From Anniella stebbinsi (taxonomy: Eukaryota; Chordata; Lepidosauria; Squamata; Anniellidae), in contig JARDYH010000005.1 in NCBI GenBank assembly GCA_029215795.1, positions 166,557,814-166,621,813 of the forward strand: a stretch of DNA of 64,000 bases, written 5' to 3'. Position 1 is the stretch's first letter; each line of letters opens with the position of its first letter. The notes beneath the pieces are model-generated. The model saw only the letters and a program-made list of their open reading frames with translations. It ran no database searches and was not told the DNA's origin. Positions 53,220 to 64,000 of the stretch are shown here, one piece after another. The position numbers were made by a program, and so were the translations under genes.

Positions 53220-54640
53220 TGTATAGGATTGCTGCCTAAAGTTAACCTGATTATTTTCAGAATACTGGTGGTTGCAGATTTGTTTGTTTTAACTGAAAAG
53301 TGAGAAGCTGTAATCTTTTCTCTGAATTTACAGGCTGCTGGGCATCTTTAATAACTCCTCAAGGGAGAATTGCATTCAGCTTCCCCACCCAGAGCAACAG
53401 TGTCACACCCACTGGTGTGGATGGAACATAATGGGATGTACAAACAGAAGCAGCGCAATATCCCCAATAGTGTGAAAGGTCTTTGAAATGTACACATTCT
53501 TCTCCCATTGATTAAAGCATATTTGTGTGCATTTTTCAAAAGTTCAATTTTTTTTTCATGTGGATTTTTCAAATGGATGCATGCTGTTGAATGTGTTACC
53601 TGGAATTACTTAAAAATCACACTCAGATAGCAAGGAGGAGGGTCCAACTCAATTTTATTAATTGAGAAAAATCAGCGCTGAGTCGGCTCCCTGATGCCTC
53701 ATGGCTAAAATTCAGAGGAACCGCCTCTAACAAAATTAAGCAAAGGTTTTTACTTCTTTGGTATGAAAAGGAAACGCCCCTTTCTAGTGACGTATGTCTA
53801 TTTGCAAGCGAAGAATACAGAAAAGCAAGCAAGCATTCAGAACAATTCTACATTCATTAAAAGTGAAACAGAGATAGCAAGGCTGGATCCTGGATCAAAG
53901 AACCGTTATCTTCAAAAACAGCAGCAGGCAGACAATTTGGGGATGCTAACACATCTGCAAGGCCACTCAGCACAGCATGCATTCTTCAAGAGCTGAGTGA
54001 AGATAAGGCACAGAGCTTATTACTTCAGTTTACAAAATTCAAAATTTAACCCTTCATGCCACAAATGCATGGGGGGAATTACACTGCAAGCTCAGAAATG
54101 TATGGACTTCAACCTCAGATTGTGTCCATATTCAGTTCAGAAGGTGCAAACTGGGTAAATTCTGATTTAAAAAAATGAACTGATATTAATTCAGAGTAAC
54201 TTATCTCTGAGTAAAGGTGGATATGACCAGGAAACATTTGCAGAGGGGGTTTGAGAGTCATGCCTTACATATATTCTGGTCATTCTATCTATTTTCTGTT
54301 CAAGATCTACCAAGCAATGAGCTTTCCCTGTTGATGTGGGAGGATGTGTATCTTAATAGCTGCTGGAGGTCTTATGGGAAGGGGGGAAAGGAAAAAGAAA
54401 AACTAAAACCAGAGTTGATAGTTCTGAAGGTTGTGCCCTTTTTGAGACTCATCCTGACTTGGGTTTCCAAAAAAGGCTTTTAATGTGCAATGCCCTGAAT
54501 CATTCACAGGATATTACTGGGGTAGTTTGGTTATTGCAAGTGAACTACATGATGGAATTGGAATGATGTATGTGCCTGAATGTGCTGTAATGCAGAAACT
54601 GCTTAATTGGAAGGAAATGCTTAATTGGAATTTCTAACTG
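53220..54640. other. B-C spacer, nothing recognised
   Basis: AT-rich, no exon, RNA gene or named repeat supported. Confidence 0.4.
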
Positions 54641-54978
54641 TCAAGATCTTTTGATATAGTATAAGACAAACAACCTAGCTTGATAAGGAGGACTGACCAT
54701 CCAGATCAATCTGACACTGCTAGAAGAGGTATGGGCCATCAGTTCATAAGGTATAATGAAGAAGTTGTCTTTGATTTGTGCTTTAGAATTCTGCCAACTG
54801 CTAATTGGTTAAGATGCTACTGTGTATAAATATACCTGCTTTTCACACTGTCACACTGTCAGGGAAGAAGTTCTTTGTCTATAGGACTCTCTTCATACAG
54901 CTGTATTACGCTCAATAAAACAGAGTTGCCTTACAACCAAAGTGGATTTTTATCCTTGAAGTTATTTATGACTGTTCA
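54641..54978 (+). mobile_element. Probable solo LTR with TATA box and poly(A) signal
   Basis: TATAAATA at 54825-54832 and AATAAA at 54914-54919 lie about 90 bp apart with R-region-like text between, followed by a T-rich, GT-containing downstream part. Boundaries are guessed from TG (TGTCAAGATC) and CA ends; no target duplication found. Confidence 0.42.
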
Positions 54979-55798
54979 TCATCATCAAATTTATATTCCA
55001 TATTTCCAAAGAAGTGCCCAGAGCGGCTAACAAAAAAGCAATATGCAAACAAAAAAGCATACCAATACCAATACCTCATTACAACAGTATATCATTACCA
55101 TAATAAACAACTGATTTCACTAACATCATAACATTTCAAATTAATTTCAAAATCAAGCATTATGTCACAATATCAATTATTATTTTTCAGCGATCTGTAG
55201 AGTCTGCTAAAGTGTTACTGTCTCTTGTATAAAGGTGTAGATCTTTATACCCCACGTGGAACCTAAGCCCTACTTATCCTACTTATTTCCCTTCCCATGT
55301 GTTGTGTGCCCTAGGAATTGAGAGCCATAGTTATGGAATTTCCTGCCCAAAGGCTCCCTATACCCCCACCCCACCATAATGCATGTATAGGGTGGATGAG
55401 TGAAGTTCAGGGGGCATCATGAAATGATTGGGGGACTTGAGGTACCTCAGGAAGTCAGCAATTATATTCTTAACAGTGAACACTTTGCTGCAGGGAATTA
55501 CTCCTGAAGCCTGTGCTGTCCTTAGAATGACGGGAGATTCCCACTGGAGGTCCTTCTCCCAATCCCATCCTCCATCACTTCCTAGTTCAAGGCTGAGTTT
55601 GGCTGCAAGCTGGGATGAACCTGTAAGGAGATCAGAGCACAACAAACCCATTGGGAAGTTTCACTACAGGCTCCCTCCTATCCATTTTGTGGTGCAGAGC
55701 TGTCCATGGCAAGGCTTTCCTGGGCAGCCACCAGAGCAAGTTGGGGAAGGGTGCGATGACCCTCAAAGAGTCAGCAACTGATCACTGCTGCCTGGCTG

Positions 55799-56147
55799 CC
55801 TCTACACAAGAGGTTTAAAGCTCTTTCAAATCTCATTAAAATTTTTACCTCTACATAAGCGGAGCGCAAATTGGGAGTTGAGGCTCGTTATCTATCCGAT
55901 TATGTGCATTATCGAATGCTCATTGAATAGCGAGTTTTATTTTGCTGCGGACCGTTAAAGCACATTTTGACTATGTGAACAAGCGATTCTCCGCATTAAC
56001 TACTTCTAAAGCGCATTTCAAACAATCGGTAAGGCCACCAGTTGTGCGCTCAATTACCTCCTGCGTACAGTCATTTACCATAAAGCGGTTCCGAGAAGAT
56101 GCGCATAATCGGAGAACCAGGCGTCAAACTGAATTCTTATAGAGGGG
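55799..56147. mobile_element. CpG-rich TIR element, copy 3, inverted and older
   Basis: Ends CCTCTACACAAGAGG and AATTCTTATAGAGGGGG; interior has GCGCATAATCGG, ATAGCGAGTTTTATTTTGC and CCGTTAAAGC, the reverse complement order of copies 1 and 2 with many changes. Confidence 0.68.
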
Positions 56148-56384
56148 GTCCTACTTTGTAGATTTCCCATTCAACCCCTCTAATAGTGGTTGGGGACCCA
56201 CTAGAATGAAGCCAAAATGGGGCCACTGAGAAACAAGAGGGAGGTACCCACATACTCAGGGGAACTCAGAGATTTGTAGAAGTACAACAAATCTTAACCC
56301 ACCCCTGAATCCATAATTTTTAAGGTGGCAAAAAAAGCCCAGGCCAAATAGGACTGAGTATCCACAGTATGAATTGTTGATCGT

Positions 56385-56492
56385 CAGCTGACAAAACCAC
56401 ATAACCATGGTTTAACCATGATCACTAACCACTTGCTGTAAAGGGGCTAGCAGTCCTAACCATGGCTTAGCATGTTGTCGGAACAGCCCACA
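56385..56492. repeat. Partial foldback MITE of the 5861-6045 family
   Basis: Right half only: ACCATGGTTTAACCATG and CATGGCTTAGCATGTTGTCG. Confidence 0.5.
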
Positions 56493-56883
56493 TGGTTAAT
56501 GAAGCGCTGCCATAGAGTTTGGATGCTAGATCTCCATAGTTGAGAACTGCCTAGCAGCACATGATGCTGCAGTCAAGTGCCAGCCCCCTTGCTCACCCTC
56601 CTCATCCACACTGAGAACAAAGAACTCACTCATGCCCTCCCCACAAATAGTTTGCTGAACAGCTGCCACTTACCCAGCCCTGTTCTGCTCCATGGGCGAG
56701 CTGCTCAGCCATTCCCATCTGAAATCTTATGTACATGGCTGCTTTATTGCTGCCATTTGGTTAAAGCGTCTTTCATAGCTCTCCAACCAGCTGTAGAAGA
56801 GCAGCTACTCCTACACCCCGCGGACATTAAGTCCAGATGATCACATCAGTCTTCGCTTCCTGAGGGGGGGAAATGAATCCATG

Positions 56884-56912
56884 GTGTGTGTGTGTGTGTG
56901 TGTGTGTGTGTG
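56884..56912 (+). repeat. (TG)n microsatellite
   Basis: About 14 uninterrupted TG units. Confidence 0.9.
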
Positions 56913-57053
56913 CACCCACGCACATGTGTGCAAGAGAGAGAGACTGTTTGCGAGTCTTTCGCAGCTTAACAACTAGTGAGGGGGAGGTCTTGTGAGTAGG
57001 GGAAGAAGTACAAAGAAAACATAAACAAGGATTGAGGGTCATGGGAGCTGTGT

Positions 57054-57300
57054 TAAGCTGACCAAATGAAAAGGAGGACAGGGCTCATGTAACTTTAACA
57101 GTTGTAGAGAAAAGGGAATTTCATTAGTTCCTGGTGAAATTCCCTCTTCATCACAACAGTGAAAGTTGCAGGGGCCCTGCCTTCTTTTGTATGTGGTCAC
57201 TCTAGTATAGTGCCTGCAACTTTAACTGTTGTGATGAAGAGGGAATTTCATCAGGAACTAATTGCATGAGCCTTGTCCTCCTTTTCATATGGTCAGCCTA
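57054..57300. mobile_element. hAT-like palindromic MITE, copy 9, internally deleted
   Basis: 247 bp; perfect 8-bp duplication AGCTGTGT (57046-57053, 57301-57308). Both arms have lost the CAGTGTCATTTGTATG-type segment, a symmetric deletion. Confidence 0.9.
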
Positions 57301-57467
57301 AGCTGTGTCATTTCTGAAAATAGATCTGAGTTGTTTATTTATGATGTTAGTGTGCTACTGCCACTAAGAAGCAACAGTTGAGGGCACTCTGGGAAAGGAA
57401 GGGAGAGAACCCTGCACCATGTTAATGGGGTTTTGTCTGGTGACTATGGCTGAAGGCCTCCCTGGCA

Positions 57468-57787
57468 TAGGCTGACCAGATAAAATCCAGGTCAGGGCTC
57501 ATGTAACTTTAACAGTTGTAGAGAAAAGGGAATTTCAGCCAGTGTCGTTTGTATGCAATTAGTTCCTGGTGAAATTCCCTCTTCATCACAACACTTAAAG
57601 TTGCAGGCACTATACTAGAGTGACCATATACAAAAGAAGGCAGGGCCCCTGCAACTTTAACTGTTGCGATGAAGAGGGAATTTCACCAGGAACTAATTGT
57701 ATACAAATGAAACTGGCTGAAATTCCCTTTTCTCTACAACTGTTAAAGTTACATGAGCCCTGACCTGGATTTTATCTGGTCACCCTA
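57468..57787. mobile_element. hAT-like palindromic MITE, copy 10
   Basis: 320 bp, ends TAGGCTGACCAGATAA and TTATCTGGTCACCCTA, perfect 8-bp duplication CCCTGGCA (57460-57467, 57788-57795). Its right end is 112 bp past the gene C stop codon, so it probably lies in the 3' UTR. Confidence 0.92.
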
Positions 57788-57898
57788 CCCTGGCAGCCCT
57801 TGAAAGTGTGAAAACATGTGTTTGGTGAAGAAAGTCTTGGTTTTAGATGAATCACCCTGGGCTGTCATGGAGGACCTAGTGAAATAGGCTCAGCTGCC

Positions 57899-58416
57899 TT
57901 AAGGAGAAATCGTGAGGTGAGCTTTTTCATGTACATAAAAGAAGGGCAGAAGTGTTTCTCCTGAAAACGGGATCCCAAAGAACGCATAGAGAAGGGTCCC
58001 TACTTCAGCATCAAAAATGGCCATCCGGCCCCCCTCACAGTTAAGAGATATTCGGATCCTCTTGAGCTCCGTGCTCAGAGACAGAAGAGGGAAATCAGGT
58101 TGGTTGCATGCTTTGATTTCACCATTCTCTTTCCTCACAGCCCAGATCCCTTCCTTGGGACTCAATTCAACCTCACCCTTTCTCCTCACAGACTCCCTGG
58201 CGACTCCCACAGCCCACTCTTCCTCACTTCCCACTACGACTTCCCAGACATGCCGGCCTGCTCTGAATCCCTCAAGCCCCAGGACAAAGGGATAGATGTC
58301 GAATCTCTCAGGATTGTTGGGCAGTTTTTGCTGTATGTTTCCCAATCTCAAGCTTTTATGATCCTCAGATAGAATGATTGTGGGATGAGCTGTGTCCGGA
58401 TCCAGAATGACATTTG
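57899..58416 (-). CDS. TRIM gene C terminal PRY-SPRY exon
   Basis: Follows CTTCCAAACAG. PRY motif LDPDTAHPTIILSEDHKSLR, then FVLGLEGFRAGRHVWEVVVG, GGRMAIFDAEVGTLLYAF and a C-terminal LTISP before TAA (57899-57901). Very close to gene B's domain in length and motifs. Confidence 0.93.
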
Positions 58417-61400
58417 CTGTTTGGAAGGGGGAGAGATGAGGAAGAGAAGATAAGTACAATCATTTTGTTCTATCCTGGGTATCAGGGGGGATTTTCTGTA
58501 ATTTTCTATAATGTCCTGGATTGACACACTTTCCCCTTTAAGGCCACCATTAGCATGGCAGGGGGAATTACGTACTTTCTGGAGATAAGTCATTCCGTCC
58601 CACTGCTCCAATGGGGGCCTTAAAGGGGAAAGTGCATCATTCCCAGACATTATAGAAAAGGCCCCAAATGGAGCAGTGGGGGAGTTGGATGACATGTTTT
58701 TTTTCCCTCCAATCATGGCCTTAAAGGTCTCCATTGGAGCGGAGGAGGGGAAAGCACACTTTCTGGGGCCTCTGGAAAGTGTGTAATTCCCCCTCACAAC
58801 GCTTGGAGCGGAGGACCCAGAAAGCATGCTTTCTCGCCACCCCCGCACAACTCCAATCAGGTCCTTTAAAGATCCAATTGGAGCAGTGGGAGGGGCAGGA
58901 ATGACATGCTTTCCCCTCCTCCGCTCCAATCAGGACCTTTAAGGTGGTGGTGGGAATGGTGTGCTTTCCAGAGGCCCCAGAAAGCCACTTTCCTGCCCCC
59001 ACCACTGGGTGTCCTCTTTTTAAGTTTCCCAAATATGATTACCCTATCCAACTATTGAGCTATGCAGGCATTAGCCTGCAACATGATTTGTTTGTTTGTT
59101 TATTTATTTTTTACATTTATACACTGCCCAACAGCTGAGACCCTCTGGGCAGTTCATAATTAAAACCAGAAAATAGTGATCAAAATGTAATATAAAGCTT
59201 TAGAAGTTTAAAAATAGCATGTAAACCCCAAATGAACCCAGCTGCAGTTACAGCCCAGGGAAAGCCTGTGTGAAAAGAATTGTGTGGAAAAGATCTCAGG
59301 TGTAATACAAGGCATCTACAGCTAGGGCTTGAGAAGATTCCTGGCTGGAATTGCAGACAGCTTTGATGGAGACTGAGCTGGGTGGCCTGACTCGGAATGA
59401 GGCAGCTTTCAGTTAAACAGGCTCACCCAAACATCAGGTGGTAGTTTTGCATTCTGCAAGGGCTCCAACTTACAAAGAGGTATATTAGTTGTAAATTGTA
59501 AATTAAAATGAGGCATTAAAAAAAACCACAGCCTAACCAGGCCATGTATTCAGTAGCTACCAAGACTTAGAATATTTTGAGTTGATGGTGGGGGAAGAAA
59601 ATGGCTTGGGAGAGGAAATGGAATTTGCTTCCCCTTAAATACCAAATGCTGGGGAGAAGTAACAGCAGAGAATAATTGCTTTCAGGCCCTGCTTGTGCTT
59701 TTCCCAGAGGCATCTGTTAGGCTGCTGTTAGAAACAAAATGGTGGACTGGATGGACCTTTAGTCTGATCCAGAAGAGTTCATGGATGGCCGGTCTCCACC
59801 TGTAGGCTGACCAGATAAAATCCAGGTCAGGGCTCATGTAACTTTAACAGTTGTAGAGAAAGGGGAATTTCAGCCAGTGTCATTTGTATGCAATTAGTTC
59901 CTGCTGAAATTCCCTCTTCATCACAACAGTTAAAGGTGTAGGCACTATACTAGAGAGACCATATACAAAAGAAGGCAGGGCCCCTGCAACTTTAACTGTT
60001 GTGATGAAGAGGGAATTTCACCAGGAATTAATTGCATACAAATGACACTGGCTGAAATTCCCTTTTCTCTACAACTGTTAAAGTTACATGAGCCCAGACC
60101 TGGATTTTATCTGGTCACTCTTCCACCTGTCTTTTCTGATTGTGTGGAGTCTTGCTATTACACAGCCGCTTGCATATATGGAAGCATGTTGCAAATGCTT
60201 ATTTGAATGCATAGATGGCATGGAGCGTGGTAGCTTACTGCCATCACCCACTGCCTGTCCAAACATGGCTGCTGGTTACACAATAGGCCAGATCTACACC
60301 TTGTGTCAAATCATTATGAATGTGGAATAAAAAGCAAGAAATGACACTATGAAAACGGGAATGTGGATTGTGCTGAGGCAGTTGTCAGTGCACTTTAATA
60401 CCACTATAAAGCAGTAGTGTATATTTAACCTATTTCAGGTTGTTTGACCCCAAAGAAATACAGCCCGCAAAGTATCTGACCACCACCTCACATCCCTCCT
60501 GTGACTTGCTCCTCACTGGAAATTTACCTTTCTTCCGCTGTAGTCCAGGTAGCAGGGCATCTGAGGAAGGAGAAAAGATAAAGATTAAATAGCCCGCCAT
60601 TGTGCTCCTATAAAAAAGTATCCGTAACAAAAATATCAGTTTACAGCATAGCATATATATAAAGTCAAAAATCAAGTAGAAACTGAAACAAATCTTGAGT
60701 CCAATGAATCGTAGTGGTTCTTGGGTAGCTTTTCCATCCAGGTACGCTACAGGCCTGGGCAAGTTTCATTTCACACTTAACTTCAAAAGAGGAAGAGGAA
60801 GGAAGTAGTTATAGGAGTTTAAAGGGAGAGTCAAGAATCCTCAATTTGAAAGAATTAGTTAAAATAGAAGAGATAAGAATACAATTTTTTAGGGCAAATG
60901 GACAATTTTAGAATTAACAAGTCTGTGGGTCCAGAAGGTATGCTACAGACCAGAGAGTTTTCACTCAAATGTGAAAATGTTAATTTTCTAATAAAAGTAT
61001 ATATTTAGTTAAGATATTTTAAGTGTGCTTTTCAAGTCGTAAACATGTTCCCAAGTGGGTGACAAAAATAAAAACAATTTACCGATAATTAAAAAAGAAT
61101 ACTCTATGACAAACATAAAATAAACAAAAAAGAAAGATAAAATCACTCAACATAAAGCCTGATTTTATATGGAACTTGTCACTAAAATTGCTATTTATAC
61201 TAGAGAATTGGAAGATAGGCCATGTAACACCAATATTTAAAAAGGAATGACAAAGGGAACTGGTCCCTTTAATTAACATCTGTCCCAAGTAAATTGGTGC
61301 AAAGCTTTCATAAAGCTGGAATTGTTACACATGTAGAAGAACAAACCCTGCCTCATCAAGCTTTTAAAATTAAGGGAAGTAAGAAGCATGTAGTTAGAAG

Positions 61401-63025
61401 CTGTCTAGGATCATGCGGAGGAAGTATCAGTATGACATTAGGGTGACCATATGGAAAGGAGGACAGGGCTCCTGTATCTTTAACAGTTGCATGGAAAAGG
61501 GAATTTCAGCAGGTGTCATTTGTATGCGTGCAGCACCTGGTGAAATTCCCTCTTCATCTGAATGGTGACAACATCATCTAAGCACCCACGAGCAACTGTG
61601 AATAGGAATGAAGTGCACAAGAAAGCCTCATCTAGAAAAGCTCAAATAGTGGGTTCCCCAAAGGACTGTATGAGGACCATTGTGATGCAATTCATTAGTG
61701 AGTGATGTAGGCTGACCATATGAAAAGGAGGACAGGGCTCCTGTAACTTTAACAGTTGTAGAGAAAAGGGAATTTCAGCCAGTGTCATTTGTATGCAATT
61801 AGTTCCTGGTGAAATTCCCTCTTCATCACAACAGCTAAAGTTGCAGGGGCCCTGCCCTCTTTTGTATATGGTCACTCTAGTATAGTGCCTGCACCTTTTA
61901 TCTGGTCAGCCTAGTGATGTGGAATAAGGGCAACCAGTGAGAGTGCCAAATTTGTGGATGATATTCAAATTATTCAGGTTGGTGAAAACCCAGGTATTCT
62001 TTGAGACACTCCAAACAGATCTCTCCACAGGAGGTTCAGTGTAAGTAAGTGAGAACTGATACAGGTTGAGGAGAGGAATCCTAACCTCACATATATACAG
62101 GGATGGAGGCTGTGTATTTGTGTGGTGATCACCAGTCTCTCTGCCCTGACAATGCCCCAGAATGACACTTGGTGCATTCGCACATCACACTAAGCCACCC
62201 TGAGAAGAAACCACAGTTAGGTGGGTGGCTTGTCCAGAATATCCTGGAAGAAGGCAAATGGCGCCCAGACTTACAAAATGGAAGCCCTGCTGCTGTAACT
62301 GCCATTTGTAGCAACAAAATAAAGTAACGACCTGCCCAGTGTAAAATCCTCACAGCCAAAATTCCATTACCTTTGAATTGCTTCATGAGTCCATCTAGAA
62401 GGTGATTTACATCACAGAAGTCCCAGATCCTCCACTTCAGCTCTGGAGGGAAAGCCACAGGATTCTCATATGTCCTGTCACTCCTGGTGGAAAAAACAAA
62501 ACAAAGGGTAACCCACCACCCATTTAATCCAGTATTCCCAAATGGAGCAAAATAAAACTCCAGAAAGCCTGGAGCAGGAGAGGGCAAACATTTTGGAGTG
62601 TCACATTAGCAGAACCCTTCAAGAGCTGCCCAAATGGGTGTGGCTGGAGGTGAGTGGGGAGGAACTCACTGGGCCCAGGACATGCCCAGACCCCCACACC
62701 AGGATTCCTGTGGAGGGGCAGAGGGGTTGAGTTTGATATCTCTTCCCTGACTCAGCAATCCTGATTGGTGGTGAAAAGAGGATGTAATTGAACCCCCAGC
62801 GATCCCAATCCAGGCAAGATTGCTATTTCCACACCGCTATTATTTTAACCAAACCCACTGTGATCCTGATCAAAACCACTGTTTCCCCACTGCTAACAGC
62901 GACAGTGGAAGCAACCATCTCCCCAAGAGCCTGAAGGGCCCTGATGTAGACATGCTATCCAGATGCTTTCCAGCATAATGCAAATGAATGGGATCCCCTT
63001 ACCTCTGCAATATGCTTCTCACATC
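57899..63025 (-). CDS. TRIM gene C, 3' part: linker and PRY-SPRY exons; 5' exons beyond the window
   Basis: Third member of the array. Four exons seen: 63003-63025 (23 bp), 62371-62483 (113 bp), 60528-60560 (33 bp), 57899-58416 (518 bp). Together 687 nt, in frame if the upstream exons end in phase 0 as in A and B. Linker motif NPVAFPPELKWRIWDFCD, then a PRY-SPRY starting ANVILDPDTAH and ending LLPFFYVHEKAHLTISP, stop TAA. Intron sequence on both sides of the small exons resembles gene B. No RING or coiled-coil exon appears between 63026 and 64000, so these should lie to the right. Whether the full gene is intact cannot be judged here. Confidence 0.88.
58460..59046. mobile_element. hAT-like family G element, copy 3 (gene C intron 6)
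   Basis: Left end truncated at TGTTCTATCCTGGGTATCAG; right end AAATATGATTACCCTA. The middle carries extra repeats of the GGAGCAGTGGGGG / CTCCAATCAGG module, making it longer than copies 1 and 2. Begins about 45 bp from the SPRY exon acceptor. Confidence 0.68.
59088..59170 (-). repeat. LINE 3' end fragment (CR1/L3-type)
   Basis: Minus-strand form of the AACTGCCCAGAG...GGGCAGT...TATAAATG terminus with an AAATAAATA tail, as at 39590-39873. Confidence 0.55.
59803..60121. mobile_element. hAT-like palindromic MITE, copy 11 (gene C intron 6)
   Basis: Ends TAGGCTGACCAGATAA and TTATCTGGTCACTCT; perfect 8-bp duplication TCCACCTG (59795-59802, 60122-60129). Confidence 0.9.
60528..60560 (-). CDS. TRIM gene C 33-bp micro-exon
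   Basis: Acceptor TCCTCAG, donor GTAAAT. Encodes ALLPGLQRKK in the same phase as in A and B. Confidence 0.86.
60785..61430. other. Gene C intron 5 segment homologous to gene B intron 5
   Basis: No gene. TATATGGAACTTGTCACTAAA (~61170) and TTTAAAAAGGAATGACAAAG (~61233) match 32221-32240 and 32714-32735 in gene B. Shared ancestry from gene duplication. Confidence 0.55.
61439..61558. repeat. Half copy of the hAT-like palindromic MITE
   Basis: Starts TAGGGTGACCATATGG and stops at CCCTCTTCATC, about where the first monomer's hairpin centre passes. TGCAGCACCTGG subtype. Confidence 0.8.
61708..61913. mobile_element. hAT-like palindromic MITE, copy 12, internally deleted
   Basis: Left monomer complete, ending TGGTCACTCTAGTATAG; only about 25 bp of the right end remains (TATCTGGTCAGCCTA). 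Short flanking repeat GTGATG on both sides. Confidence 0.82.
62371..62483 (-). CDS. TRIM gene C linker exon (113 bp)
   Basis: Acceptor CCACCAG, donor GTAATG. Encodes SDRTYENPVAFPPELKWRIW and ends LMKQFK. One codon shorter than gene B's exon. Confidence 0.9.
63003..63025 (-). CDS. TRIM gene C 23-bp micro-exon
   Basis: Encodes DVRSILQ plus two bases, flanked by CTTCTAG and GTAAGG; corresponds to exon 4 of A and B. Confidence 0.85.
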
Positions 63026-63466
63026 CTAGAAGGGAAAAGAGAGAAAGAAGAGGCAACTCAAGGCCCGCCACACACCACTCTGTGAAGATGCCCCCTGGCC
63101 CTCTCATGTTCAACTGCTGATGGCTCTACACAGCATCCTCCACTTAAGGACTAAGGGAAATAAATGTAACTTTCCCCAATGGGGGTTAAGGGGAACTTGG
63201 CTGACGTCTTGGGCTTTCAAAAGAGAGAGGAACGGATATGTATGTTAAGGGGCATGTCTTTGGATGTTTGGGGGCTGTGCTGGGGTGTCCTTTCTTTGCA
63301 TTGACCCATTTCTTGGTACATAGTCTGATAAATTTGGTGCCCTGATTTATTGCAAGAAAATACTTTCAGAAAGTAGCAGGTACTCACAGAAGGTAGAGGG
63401 ATGCCAATAATGGCAAAACTTCCAGTCCTGACAAAGTAGATAAGACAAGCCCTGCTGGATCATAGG

Positions 63467-63655
63467 AACATAGGAAGGTGCCTTATCCTGAGTCAGACCT
63501 TTGGTCCATCAAGCCCAGTATTGTTGACACTGACTGGCAGCAATGGCTCCCCAGGGTTTCAGGCAGGATTCTTTTCCTCACCTTACCTGGAGAAGCCGGG
63601 GATCGAACTTGGGACCTTCTGCATGCAAAGCATGTGCTCTATCACTCCCTTGAGA
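63467..63655 (-). mobile_element. tRNA-derived SINE, reverse orientation
   Basis: Minus strand reads from a tRNA head with GAGCACATGCTTTGCATGCA and B-box AGTTCGATCCCCGG to a 3' body ending CAGGATAAGGCACCTTCCTA and TGTTCCTATG. Same family as 5302-5405, nearly full length. Right of gene C's 23-bp exon. Confidence 0.78.
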
Positions 63656-63681
63656 CAAGGGTCAAGTTATTCCAGCTAGGG

Positions 63682-63926
63682 ATGTACAGATGTTGTTAAA
63701 GCCATTCCTTCTGCGTGTCAGATTGTCAGGCATTTTTCATTCTGTCATCCACTCATTGACAAATCTGACCTTTTTTCAAGCAGAATTTCATTCTACTTGC
63801 ACTGGTTCACATAAGCACTAATTTACGCTTCTGCTAATGTAGCAAATTAGCAGAACCCCCCCCCCCCCCAAAAAAGTGAAAATCCAAACACATTTCAATC
63901 CATTATAGATTTCTCCATCATCCCTA
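63682..63926. mobile_element. Short hAT-like TIR element
   Basis: Ends TAGGGATGTACAGAT and CTCCATCATCCCTA; flanking ATTCCAG on both sides (63674-63680, 63927-63933; left copy followed by one extra C). The TIR resembles the giant foldback at 9318-12159. Includes a C-run at 63856-63869. Confidence 0.6.
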
Positions 63927-64000
63927 ATTCCAGTGTCTTGTTACAACAATGGCCAAACAGATGTTTCTGGAAAGCCCATAAACAGAGCATAAACAATGTC

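Noticed and set aside
40435..57898. Hidden host gene in the 17-kb B-C spacer
   Set aside because: All open frames are short, without splice-compatible neighbours or recognisable domains; most overlap repeats. A gene lacking known motifs cannot be excluded.

Overview
The window looks like vertebrate nuclear DNA from a reptile, most probably a squamate (inference). The evidence is intron-rich genes with GT-AG splice sites, a CR1 fragment, tRNA-derived SINEs of reptile type, an L2/CR1-clade LINE ending in (ATT)n, an L1-type LINE, and many small DNA transposons with 7-8 bp hAT-type target duplications. Nothing bacterial or viral was seen apart from probable solo LTRs.

The only host genes I can support are three tandem TRIM-type E3 ubiquitin ligase genes, all on the minus strand. 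They share one architecture: RING + B-box exon, 96-bp and 231-bp coiled-coil exons, a 23-bp exon, a 113-119-bp linker exon, a 33-bp exon and a terminal PRY-SPRY exon. Gene A (2139-15928) and gene B (22035-40434) are complete and stay in frame across all seven exons (489 and 476 codons). Gene C (57899 to past the right edge) shows its last four exons; its RING and coiled-coil exons should lie beyond 64000. The exon plan is that of RFP/TRIM27-, TRIM39- and TRIM7-like class C-IV proteins, often found in MHC-linked clusters. I assign no orthology. Genes B and C share alignable intron sequence, so they look like the younger duplicate pair.

The rest is dense repeat. Gene A's introns hold four copies of a ~320-bp hAT-like palindromic MITE and a 2.84-kb hAT-like foldback element (9318-12159) that is almost entirely an inverted repeat. 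Between A and B lie more MITEs and a 5'-truncated L2/CR1-clade LINE (20268-21371). Gene B's last intron carries an antisense, apparently full-length but decayed L1 (23905-29438) with a perfect 14-bp target duplication. The B-C spacer (40435-57898) has no convincing gene. It holds an old LINE fragment, foldback MITEs, CpG-rich TIR elements, solo LTRs, and a MITE with another element nested inside it. Gene C's introns hold further MITE copies.

The most unusual feature is the giant foldback element inside a TRIM intron. It would give a very long intramolecular RNA hairpin and carries subterminal GATCC-type arrays and about six internal tandem units per arm.
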